Source: Acetobacteraceae bacterium (lineage in GTDB: Bacteria > Pseudomonadota > Alphaproteobacteria > Acetobacterales > Acetobacteraceae). From it: 9,447 bases of DNA. The notes below the pieces were generated by a model. The model saw nothing but the letters and a program-made list of their open reading frames with translations, did not search any database and was not told where the DNA came from. Every line of letters starts with the position of its first letter. The stretch's first letter is position 1. Below, in pieces: positions 1 to 6,089 of this stretch. The position numbers and the translations under genes are program-made. The DNA is taken from contig JAIYAI010000645.1 of assembly GCA_027489135.1 (NCBI GenBank), positions 1 through 9,447 on the forward strand, read 5' to 3'.

Positions 1-924
1 ATGCACACCGACCTGCCGGCGGACCGCATCTTCGCCGAGCGGCGCGACATCCTGACCGAGGCCCGCACCCGCCTGCGCGAACGCTTCCTCGCGGCGGATG
101 TCGGCATCACCGGCGCCAATTTCCTGATCGCCGAGACGGGCAGTTCGGTGATCGTCACCAACGAGGGCAACGGGGATCTCACCCAGACCCTGCCCAGGGT
201 GCACATCGCCATCGCCTCGATCGAGAAGGTCGTGCCGACGCTGGAGGACGCGACCTCCCTGCTGCGGGTGCTGGCGCGCAGCGCGACGGGGCAGGATTTC
301 TCCGTCTACACCACCTTCAGCACGGGGGCGCGGCGGCCGGCGGATCTCGACGGGCCGCAGGAATACCACGTGGTCCTGCTGGACAACGGCCGGTCCAACA
401 TGCTGGGCACCGACTTCCAGGAGATGCTGCGCTGCATCCGCTGCGCCGCCTGCATGAACCACTGCCCCGTCTACGGCGCGATCGGCGGGCATGCCTATGG
501 CTGGGTCTATCCGGGCCCGATGGGCAGCGTGCTGACGCCCTCGCTGGTGGGCGTGGAGCGCACCGGCAACCTGCCCAATGCCTCCACCTTCTGCGGCCGC
601 TGCGAGAGCGTGTGTCCCGTGAAGATCCCGCTGCCCGGCCTGATGCGCCACTGGCGGGAGCGGGAGTTCGAGCGGCACCTGACGCCTTCGGCCGCGCGCA
701 GCAACCTCGCGCTCTGGGCCTGGGTGGCGAAGCGGCCACGGCTTTACCGCGCCTTCACCCGCATGGCGGCGGGCACGCTCGGGATGCTCGGGCGGGGCAA
801 GGGAAGGCTGCGGTCGTTGCCGCTCGCTGGCGGTTGGACACAGGGGCGCGACCTGCCGGTCCCGGAACCGGGCGGCACCTTCATGGCACGATACGCAAAG
901 GCCGATCGTCGCCAGCCGCGCTGA
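1..924 (+). CDS. lutB: LutB, L-lactate oxidation iron-sulfur protein (5' end missing)
   Basis: This is the C-terminal 307 residues of a LutB/LldF-type protein. With LutA and LutC it forms the cytoplasmic iron-sulfur complex that oxidises L-lactate to pyruvate. Visible parts are the end of the LUD domain (about residues 1-110, including the block around AETGSSVIVTNEGNG), then two ferredoxin-type 4Fe-4S motifs: C145-x2-C148-x2-C151-x3-C155-P, and C198-x2-C201-x3-C205-P. A C-terminal tail of about 80 residues, as in LutB proteins, follows. The family is usually about 470 residues, so roughly 160 are missing. The ATG at base 1 is therefore probably an internal Met at the window edge and not the true start. 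lutC lies downstream but is separated from it by a repeat-protein gene. lutA is not visible and would be expected upstream. The assignment to LutB is firm; lactate as the substrate follows from the family. Confidence 0.93.
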   Translation: MHTDLPADRIFAERRDILTEARTRLRERFLAADVGITGANFLIAETGSSVIVTNEGNGDLTQTLPRVHIAIASIEKVVPTLEDATSLLRVLARSATGQDFSVYTTFSTGARRPADLDGPQEYHVVLLDNGRSNMLGTDFQEMLRCIRCAACMNHCPVYGAIGGHAYGWVYPGPMGSVLTPSLVGVERTGNLPNASTFCGRCESVCPVKIPLPGLMRHWREREFERHLTPSAARSNLALWAWVAKRPRLYRAFTRMAAGTLGMLGRGKGRLRSLPLAGGWTQGRDLPVPEPGGTFMARYAKADRRQPR

Positions 925-972
925 TCCACGGTAAGCACCGCCGCATCGCAGGCCCGATCGGAGACGAAGCAC

Positions 973-1494
<522 letters not shown>

Positions 1495-1500
1495 AGAATA

Positions 1501-1522
1501 GGCGCCGCCCGATAGCGGCGCC
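1501..1522 (+). terminator. Perfect 8-bp hairpin after repeat-protein gene
   Basis: GGCGCCGC and GCGGCGCC form a perfect 8-bp stem around the 6-base loop CCGATA, starting 7 bases after the TAG stop. No T tract follows, so it could be a weak or Rho-assisted terminator, or a 3'-end mRNA stabiliser. The dyad is certain; the function is inferred. Confidence 0.45.
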
Positions 1523-1534
1523 CGGGTGCGCGCA

Positions 1535-1558
1535 CCGCGGCCGGAAGCCCGGTCGCGG
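1535..1558 (+). repeat. 10-bp hairpin in the gap before lutC
   Basis: CCGCGGCCGG and CCGGTCGCGG pair over 10 bp (one G-U pair in RNA) around the tetraloop AAGC. It abuts a perfect 12-bp palindrome at 1525-1536 (GGTGCGCGCACC) and the hairpin at 1501-1522. It could be an mRNA processing or stability element, or a REP-like repeat. Function unknown. Confidence 0.4.
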
Positions 1559-1621
1559 CCAGGGTGTGCGCCGTGGCGTTCCGCGCGCCGGCACCCCGGG
1601 CGGACATGATGGACGGAGGCG

Positions 1622-2311
1622 ATGACGAAGGACCGCATTCTCGGCGCTATCCGACGAGGCCTGAAGCGCGGGCCGCTGCCGGCGGACCAGCAGGCGATGC
1701 TGGGCGGGCGCCTGACGACGCATCCGCGCCACCTGATCCCGGCCCGCTCTCGCCTGCCGCGGCCGGAGCAGGTCTCGCTCTTCGTCAGGAACGTCGAGAA
1801 GGAATTCGGCACCGTCGCCCGCGTGGCCGACGCGTCGGATGTCCCCACCGCCGTCGCCGACTACCTGGCGACGCAGAACCTGCCCTCGCGCCTCGTCATG
1901 GCGCCGCACCCTGACCTGCAGGCGCTCGACTGGTCGTCCCGGCCGATGCTGGAGATCGCGCAGCGCCGGGCCGAGGGCACGGATATGGTCAGCGTGCAGC
2001 ACGGCTTCGCCGGCATCGCGGAGACCGGGACGCTCATGCTCCCCTCAGACCCCACGCGCCCGACCACGCTGAACATCCTGACCGATACCGAGATCGTGGT
2101 CCTCCGCGCCTCCGCCGTCGTCGGTGCCTATGAGGAAGCCTGGGACAAGCTGCGCGCGGATCTCGGCGCCATGCCGCGTAACGTCATGTTCGTCACCGGC
2201 CCCTCGCGCAGCGCCGATATCGAGCAGACCCTGGAACTCGGCGCGCATGGCCCGCGGCGGCTGCACATCGTGCTGGTGGATGACGACCCGGCGGCCCTGC
2301 CGGCCGCCTGA
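1622..2311 (+). CDS. lutC: LutC, L-lactate utilisation LUD-domain protein
   Basis: This 229-residue protein matches the LutC/YkgG family in length and motifs and is the small LUD-domain partner of LutB in L-lactate oxidation. Evidence: an N-terminal helix MTKDRILGAIRRGL typical of the family; a LUD core with GIAETGTL at residues 131-138; GPSRSADIE at 193-201; and GAHGP at 207-211 followed by a hydrophobic strand HIVLVDDD. The start has a GGAGG site at 1615-1619, only 2 bases before the ATG. That spacing is shorter than usual, but no better in-frame ATG lies upstream. It lies 697 bases after lutB, with the repeat-protein gene between, and 4 bases before the Smr gene, so it is probably cotranscribed with the downstream genes. 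It has no Fe-S cysteine motif, as expected for LutC. Confidence 0.92.
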   Translation: MTKDRILGAIRRGLKRGPLPADQQAMLGGRLTTHPRHLIPARSRLPRPEQVSLFVRNVEKEFGTVARVADASDVPTAVADYLATQNLPSRLVMAPHPDLQALDWSSRPMLEIAQRRAEGTDMVSVQHGFAGIAETGTLMLPSDPTRPTTLNILTDTEIVVLRASAVVGAYEEAWDKLRADLGAMPRNVMFVTGPSRSADIEQTLELGAHGPRRLHIVLVDDDPAALPAA

Positions 2312-2315
2312 CAGC

Positions 2316-2858
2316 ATGACCGGCCGCCGCAAAGCCCGGGCGCTGAGCGCGGCGGAACGCAGCCTGTGGCACGACTGGGCGCGGCGCACCGCGGTGGTGC
2401 CGCTGCCGGGCAAGGCGCTGGAACCGGCGCCGCCCACGCCGCCGCCCGCGGTGCAGTCGACTGCACCGACCCCCGCGCCGATCCCCGCCGCGCCGCGCAA
2501 GCCGGCCCCACCGGTGGAGCTGCATGTCGGCGTCGCGCCATCCGGACTCGACGACCGGCGCTGGCGCGACCTGCGGCGCGGGCGCACGCGACCCGAGCGC
2601 ACCCTCGACCTGCATGGACTGCGGGCGCAGGAGGCGCACCACGCCGTACGCGGCTTCGTGCGCGCCAGCGCGGCGGAGGGGCTGCGCTGCATCGCCATCG
2701 TCACCGGTCGTGGCTCGACCTCCGAAGGCGGCATCCTGCGCCGCGAATTGCCGTACTGGCTGAACGCGCCGGACATCCGCCCGATGCTGCTGGGCGCGGC
2801 GCATCCCCATGCCAGCAACGCCGGCGCGGTGCATGTGCTGCTGCGGCGCCGGCGATGA
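2316..2858 (+). CDS. Smr domain protein
   Basis: This 180-residue protein has a C-terminal Smr (small MutS-related) domain at about residues 93-178. It carries the signature LDLHG (residues 97-101) and the TGRG loop (130-133). Smr domains are nuclease or nucleic-acid-binding modules; stand-alone proteobacterial versions have been linked to DNA or RNA cleavage, but the role of this one is unknown. The N-terminal part is basic (residues 1-25), then a Pro/Ala-rich, probably flexible linker (about 29-66). The ATG was chosen because it lies 4 bases after the lutC stop, in the frame that reads into the domain; there is no clear Shine-Dalgarno, so translation may be coupled to lutC. The frame is open further upstream but only within lutC. 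In many alphaproteobacteria an Smr gene belongs to the conserved gene cluster around the origin, consistent with nearby hemE and maf. It overlaps the next gene by ATGA. Confidence 0.88.
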   Translation: MTGRRKARALSAAERSLWHDWARRTAVVPLPGKALEPAPPTPPPAVQSTAPTPAPIPAAPRKPAPPVELHVGVAPSGLDDRRWRDLRRGRTRPERTLDLHGLRAQEAHHAVRGFVRASAAEGLRCIAIVTGRGSTSEGGILRRELPYWLNAPDIRPMLLGAAHPHASNAGAVHVLLRRRR

Positions 2859-3262
2859 CGCCCTTCGGCGAGAGGCTCCGCGCGCTGCGCGAGGCCCGCG
2901 GCATCACCCAGGCCGAGCTTGCCGCCGCGCTGCATGTCTCGCCCGCCTATCTCTCGGCGCTGGAGCACGGGCATCGCGGGCGCCCTTCCGCCGGCCTGGT
3001 GCACCAGGTGAACGAGTTCTTCGGCCTGATCTGGGACGATGCGGAGGAGATGGTGCGCCTCGCGCGCCTCTCGCATCCGCGGGTGGTTCTCGACACGGCG
3101 GGGCTTAGCCCGGAGGCGACCGCGCTGGCGAACCGCCTGGCCGCCGGCATCGGCCGCCTTTCGCCGGACGCCATCGCCGCGATCCATGCGGTGCTGGATG
3201 CGCAGCCTGCCGACGCCGCGCCGCGCCGCCGCGTCCGCGCCAGCAGGGACAGCCCGCCATGA
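2855..3262 (+). CDS. XRE-family HTH transcriptional regulator
   Basis: This 135-residue protein starts with a Cro/C1-type helix-turn-helix at about residues 5-58. FGERLRALREARGITQAELA is the first helix pair, and HVSPAYLSALEHGHRGRPS is the recognition helix and following turn. A predicted helical segment follows (WDDAEEMVRLARLSHPRVVLDTAGLSPEA), then an Arg/Pro-rich basic tail (ending RRRVRASRDSPP). No ligand-binding domain is seen. Its start codon overlaps the stop of the Smr gene (ATGA), and its stop overlaps the start of the EthD gene (ATGA), so all three should be translationally coupled. Target genes are unknown; autoregulation of this operon is a reasonable guess only. The DNA-binding call is firm, the regulon is not. 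Confidence 0.88.
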   Translation: MTPFGERLRALREARGITQAELAAALHVSPAYLSALEHGHRGRPSAGLVHQVNEFFGLIWDDAEEMVRLARLSHPRVVLDTAGLSPEATALANRLAAGIGRLSPDAIAAIHAVLDAQPADAAPRRRVRASRDSPP

Positions 3263-3570
3263 CCGTGATGATGAGCGTCCTCTACCCCGACACGCCGGGC
3301 GGGCGCTTCGACATGGACTACTACCTGTCGAAGCACATTCCCCTGGTGAAGGCGCGGTGGGAGCCGGTCGGGCTGCTGGAGGTGAAGGTGCTGCGCGGTA
3401 CCGGCACGCCGCAGGGCGGACCCGCCCCGTTCAGTGTCGTCGCGCATCTCACCTTCGCCTCGGCCGAGGCGCTGCGCACGGCGCTGGACGCGCATTCGGC
3501 CGAGGTCTTCGCGCATATCGCGCGCTACACGGACATCACCCCGGTGATGCTGGTGAGCGAGCCGGTCTGA
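3259..3570 (+). CDS. EthD family protein
   Basis: This 103-residue protein has the length and motifs of the EthD family, small ferredoxin-like-fold dimeric alpha+beta barrel proteins. EthD was named from the ethyl tert-butyl ether degradation cluster, where its exact role is unclear; family members occur in many other contexts. Visible features: strand one MSVLYP; the typical FDMDYYLSKHIPLVKARW block (about residues 18-35), which carries the His common to the family; and a C-terminal AHIARYTDITPVMLVSEPV that matches the family ending. The start overlaps the XRE stop by ATGA. The stop TGA is directly followed by the stop of the convergent minus-strand gene, with no base between. The substrate cannot be told from the sequence. 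Confidence 0.9.
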   Translation: MTVMMSVLYPDTPGGRFDMDYYLSKHIPLVKARWEPVGLLEVKVLRGTGTPQGGPAPFSVVAHLTFASAEALRTALDAHSAEVFAHIARYTDITPVMLVSEPV

Positions 3571-4104
3571 TCAGGTGCGCACCAGCAGGGGTCCGCCCAG
3601 CAGCCGCACCGCATGAGTCACGTGGCGCCGGCCATGGACATGGCCGGTCACCACCACGCCGGTATGGTGGTTGTCGTGCACGCGCGCCAGGCCGAAGCCG
3701 TGCTGGCGCAGCAGCAGGAAATGGTCGGTGACGCGCAGCAGGTACCAGCCCGGTCGCCACTCCTCCTCCCGCAGCAGCCGCAGCAGGCTGGCGCCGGGCT
3801 GCGGCACGGCGATGGGGGCATAGGGCACGCCGTCTTCGCGCAGCGCGGTCAACAGGTCGCGCCAGTAGGTGGTCACCACCTCGGCGCGCTTCGGGTAGCA
3901 GGACGGCGCGACACGGCGCAGCAGCGCGCAGGCGCCGCGGTAGCTTCGGCCCGTGGCAAGTGCCAGCACGGCCGGGCCGCACCAGGGCGTGCGGCCGGCG
4001 GCCTCGGTCTGCAGCTGCAGATGGCCACGCGCCCGGCGGTGGCTGTCGCGCGCGCAGGAATCGGCTTTGTCCCAATCGGCAGTGCTGGGACCTTCAAGCG
4101 ACAT
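3571..4104 (-). CDS. Hypothetical protein, probable papain-like cysteine peptidase fold
   Basis: No named family is recognised for this 177-residue protein. Its conserved-looking residues fit a papain-like (C39-like) arrangement: Cys42 in WCGPAVLALATG, at the start of a likely helix; His128 in VTDHFLLLR, within a beta strand; and Asp144/Asn145 in VHDNHHTG, in the next strand. The spacing suits a Cys-His-Asn/Asp triad, though activity is unproven. No signal peptide or membrane segment is seen. The ATG at 4104 is preferred because AGGAA (minus strand, 4113-4117) lies 8 bases upstream. Alternatives in the same frame are an ATG at 4143 and a TTG at 4182. It follows maf on the same strand with a 111-base gap, so it may be the last gene of that operon or have its own promoter. 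It ends directly against the EthD gene. Confidence 0.6.
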   Translation of the reverse strand: MSLEGPSTADWDKADSCARDSHRRARGHLQLQTEAAGRTPWCGPAVLALATGRSYRGACALLRRVAPSCYPKRAEVVTTYWRDLLTALREDGVPYAPIAVPQPGASLLRLLREEEWRPGWYLLRVTDHFLLLRQHGFGLARVHDNHHTGVVVTGHVHGRRHVTHAVRLLGGPLLVRT

Positions 4105-4112
4105 ACGAAGTG

Positions 4113-4117
4113 TTCCT
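4113..4117 (-). promoter_or_regulatory. Ribosome binding site deciding the start at 4104
   Basis: On the minus strand this reads AGGAA, 8 bases before the ATG at 4104. The upstream ATG at 4143 and TTG at 4182 show no comparable site, so translation most likely begins at MSLEG. Confidence 0.55.
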
Positions 4118-4215
4118 GGTGTCCATTGTGATGCATGTTGCATCGCAGCGAGACACGTCGCGTCCGCACGCGCCGCTGTCAAGCATTCGATTGCGTCCGC
4201 GCCGGAGCCGATGGG

Positions 4216-4848
4216 TCAGCGCAGCAGCACGCCGTGGTCGCGCAGGAAATCCAGCAGCGCCAGCAGCGGCACCCCGAGCACGGCGGCATGCTCGCCCTCC
4301 ACGGCCGCGAAGAGCTGCACGCCGGGCCCTTCCAGCCGATACGCGCCGACGGAGGTCAGCAGGCGCGAGCCCTCCACGGCCAGGTAGGTCTCGATGAAGG
4401 CGTCGGAGACGTCGCGCATCCGCAGCCGCGGTTCCGCCACATGCTGCCAGACCCGCCGGCCATGCCGCCAGCAGAGGATGGCGGTGACCAGGCGATGCTG
4501 CCGCCCGCGCAGGGCGTGCAGGTGGCCGCGCGCCGCGTCGAGGTCGGGCGGCTTGTCGAACCAGCGCTCCGTGCCGTCGATCTCGGCGACCAGCATCTGG
4601 TCGGCGCCGATCACCAGCGCCTCCGGCAGGCGTTGGGCGATGCGCTCCGCCTTGGCGTCGGCCAGCATGAGCGCGGTTTCGGCCGCGGGAATGCCCTCCG
4701 CCCGCGCCGCCTGCTTGATGGCGTCCTCGTCCACCGCCGACGCCTGGGCGGTGAAGACCAACCCCGCCCCCTCCAGCACCGCGCGCCGCGCGACGGAGGC
4801 GGAGGCGAGCACCAGCGCGGGCGCGGCCGCCTGCAACGGCGCGCTCAT
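4216..4848 (-). CDS. Maf-family nucleotide pyrophosphatase
   Basis: This 210-residue protein is a Maf/HAM1-superfamily nucleoside triphosphate pyrophosphatase, a cytoplasmic house-cleaning enzyme that hydrolyses noncanonical or selected NTPs to NMP and PPi. Motifs in order: the SASxxR phosphate-binding loop (S16, S18, R21); VDE at 39-41; the conserved Lys66 in ADAKAE; GADQM with Asp83 as the probable metal-binding or catalytic residue; and FDKP (Lys99-Pro100). Length is normal for the family. Which Maf subtype it is (dTTP/UTP or m7GTP) cannot be decided safely. The start overlaps the stop of the upstream regulator gene by ATGA, so the two are cotranscribed. In many alphaproteobacteria aroE and coaE follow this maf paralogue; here a different, unassigned gene follows. 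Confidence 0.93.
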   Translation of the reverse strand: MSAPLQAAAPALVLASASVARRAVLEGAGLVFTAQASAVDEDAIKQAARAEGIPAAETALMLADAKAERIAQRLPEALVIGADQMLVAEIDGTERWFDKPPDLDAARGHLHALRGRQHRLVTAILCWRHGRRVWQHVAEPRLRMRDVSDAFIETYLAVEGSRLLTSVGAYRLEGPGVQLFAAVEGEHAAVLGVPLLALLDFLRDHGVLLR

Positions 4849-5705
4849 GCCGGGGATGCGGCCTTCGCTTCGCGCCGCGTGTGCCAGGCCTCCATCAGCT
4901 GCAGCACCGTCGCCGCCGTCTCCTCGATGCTGCGGCGGGTGACGTCGATGACGGGCCAGCCGCGCGCGGCGCAGAGCCGGCGCGCCGCCAGGATCTCCGC
5001 CTTCACGCTCTCGGGGTCGACAGAGTCGTTGGTGTCCTGGCGCACACCGGCGGCGCCGATCAGCCGCAGGCGGTGGCGGCGGATCTCGATCAGCGCGGCG
5101 GCATCGATGGTCAGCCCGACGACGGGGCAGGGCGGATCGAACATCAGTTCGTCCGGCAGGCCGGTGCCGGGCACCATCGGCACGTTGGCCGCCTTGATGC
5201 CGCGGTTGGCGAGGTAGAAGCAGGTCGGCGTCTTGCTGCTGCGGGAGACGCCGACGAGGCAGACATCGGCCTCCGCGATGCCGGCGACGCCCTGGCCGTC
5301 GTCATGCGCCAGCACGTAGTGCATGGCGTCGATGCGGCGGAAATAGTCGGCGTCCATCACGTGCTGCGCCGCCCGCTTCTCCCGCGCCGTCGCGCCGATC
5401 TGCGCCTGCAGCATCTCCATCACAGGGTCGAGCACCGACATGCAGGCGACGCCGAGCTGTTCGCAGGTCTGCTCCAGCGCCATCCGCAGGCTGCGGTCCA
5501 CCAGGGTGAACAGCACCGGCCCGGGTTCGTGCCGCAGGCCTTCCAGCACGCGGTCGAGCTGCAGGCGGGACCGGATCAGCGACCAGCGGTGATGGATCAC
5601 ATGGACGTCCTCGAACCGCGCGAGTGTGGCGCGGGCGATGGAGTTCAGCGTCTCCCCGGTGCTGTCGGAGACGAGGTGCAGGTTGATGACGCGGGACTGG
5701 GGCAT
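4845..5705 (-). CDS. PEP synthase / pyruvate phosphate dikinase regulatory protein (bifunctional kinase-phosphorylase, DUF299)
   Basis: This 286-residue protein belongs to the PSRP/PDRP family (E. coli PpsR, formerly YdiA). These enzymes use ADP to phosphorylate and inactivate a threonine of PEP synthase or PPDK, and reverse this by phosphate-dependent dephosphorylation, controlling pyruvate-to-PEP flux. Motifs: the N-terminal block [22 protein letters not shown] (residues 10-31); HHRWSLIRS (38-46); and the P-loop-like GVSRSSKT (152-159) followed by [21 protein letters not shown] near the C-terminus is also family-typical. Whether the target is PEP synthase or PPDK cannot be told here, so no symbol is given. 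There is no Shine-Dalgarno before the ATG; the N-terminus agrees with the family. It is divergent from hemE across a 384-base gap and overlaps maf by ATGA. This gene order is conserved near alphaproteobacterial origins. Confidence 0.94.
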   Translation of the reverse strand: MPQSRVINLHLVSDSTGETLNSIARATLARFEDVHVIHHRWSLIRSRLQLDRVLEGLRHEPGPVLFTLVDRSLRMALEQTCEQLGVACMSVLDPVMEMLQAQIGATAREKRAAQHVMDADYFRRIDAMHYVLAHDDGQGVAGIAEADVCLVGVSRSSKTPTCFYLANRGIKAANVPMVPGTGLPDELMFDPPCPVVGLTIDAAALIEIRRHRLRLIGAAGVRQDTNDSVDPESVKAEILAARRLCAARGWPVIDVTRRSIEETAATVLQLMEAWHTRREAKAASPA

Positions 5706-6089
5706 GGGGGCAGTCTATCGCGTCCGCGCCCCCGGGGGAAAAGGCTCCGCATCGGACCGGCCCGAAACCATCCACAGGACCCCCGGGAGAAGCGGCGAAG
5801 AACCTGTTCGGTTGTCATGGGATGACGGGGGGATAACGGCCCGCTGTCCGACCGCACGGGGATGACGGGGATGGCGACCGGCGCCGCGGTACACCGGGCA
5901 ACCCGCCAGGCAGCGCCGCGACGAATCAGGATAAGCGATGATTCCCGTCCCGAATCAGTCGCTTCGCGCCCGATCCTCGCGTGGATGAGGCTGGGGACAG
6001 GTCACGAATGCGCTGCGTCCCCGCCTTCCACAGGCCCTACAACCTTAACCAGTCTTTCAAATTCTAAGATTCCTTGAAAGAGTAGCCGC
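5706..6089. other. Candidate chromosomal replication origin (oriC) between PSRP gene and hemE
   Basis: This 384-base stretch holds no convincing gene. It lies between the divergent DUF299 regulator gene and hemE, the neighbourhood of the Caulobacter and Rickettsia origins. Sequence signs: four imperfect DnaA boxes (7 of 9 to TTATCCACA) at 5768-5776 (+), 5828-5836 (-), 5926-5934 (-) and 5980-5988 (-); a weaker one (6 of 9) at 6024-6032 (+); GAATCA repeats at 5923, 5939 (inverted) and 5952; an IHF-like site at 5953-5965; four GANTC sites at 5923-6072; and an AT-rich stretch at 6040-6079. No perfect DnaA box is present, so the call rests mainly on synteny plus site clustering. It must also hold the divergent promoters of both flanking genes. 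Confidence 0.55.
6045..6080 (+). promoter_or_regulatory. AT-rich dyad with CtrA-like site upstream of hemE
   Basis: CTTTCAA (6054-6060) and TTGAAAG (6074-6080) form a perfect 7-bp dyad with a 13-base, AT-rich centre containing TCTAAGA. TTAA at 6045-6048, then seven bases, then TTCA at 6056-6059 is one mismatch from the CtrA site TTAA-N7-TTAA. CTTAAC (6044-6049) and TAAGAT (6065-6070) could be -35 and -10 elements, but their 15-base spacing is short. The hemE ATG is 9 bases downstream of the dyad. It is likely a hemE control region and possibly the origin unwinding element. Confidence 0.4.

Noticed and set aside
1606..1611. ATGATG just upstream of lutC as an alternative start.
   Set aside because: Both ATGs are in a different frame from lutC; the family N-terminus fits the ATG at 1622.
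2045..3187. Minus-strand open frame of 380 codons across lutC, Smr and XRE genes.
   Set aside because: It is antisense to three recognised genes joined by ATGA overlaps and has shadow-like Arg/Ala composition.
4177..4183. CTTGACA on the minus strand, a perfect -35-like element between maf and the papain-like gene.
   Set aside because: No acceptable -10 element is found 16-18 bases downstream (GACGTG or ACGTGT), so I do not call a promoter, though an internal promoter remains possible.
4881..5825. Plus-strand open frame opposite the PEP synthase/PPDK regulator gene.
   Set aside because: It shows no recognisable motifs and is rich in Ala, Arg, His and Gln. The minus strand encodes a full-length family member.
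5862..6077. Short plus-strand frame (71 codons) inside the hemE-PSRP gap.
   Set aside because: It has no clear ribosome site and no family resemblance, and it spans the repeats and AT-rich dyad better explained as an origin or regulatory region.
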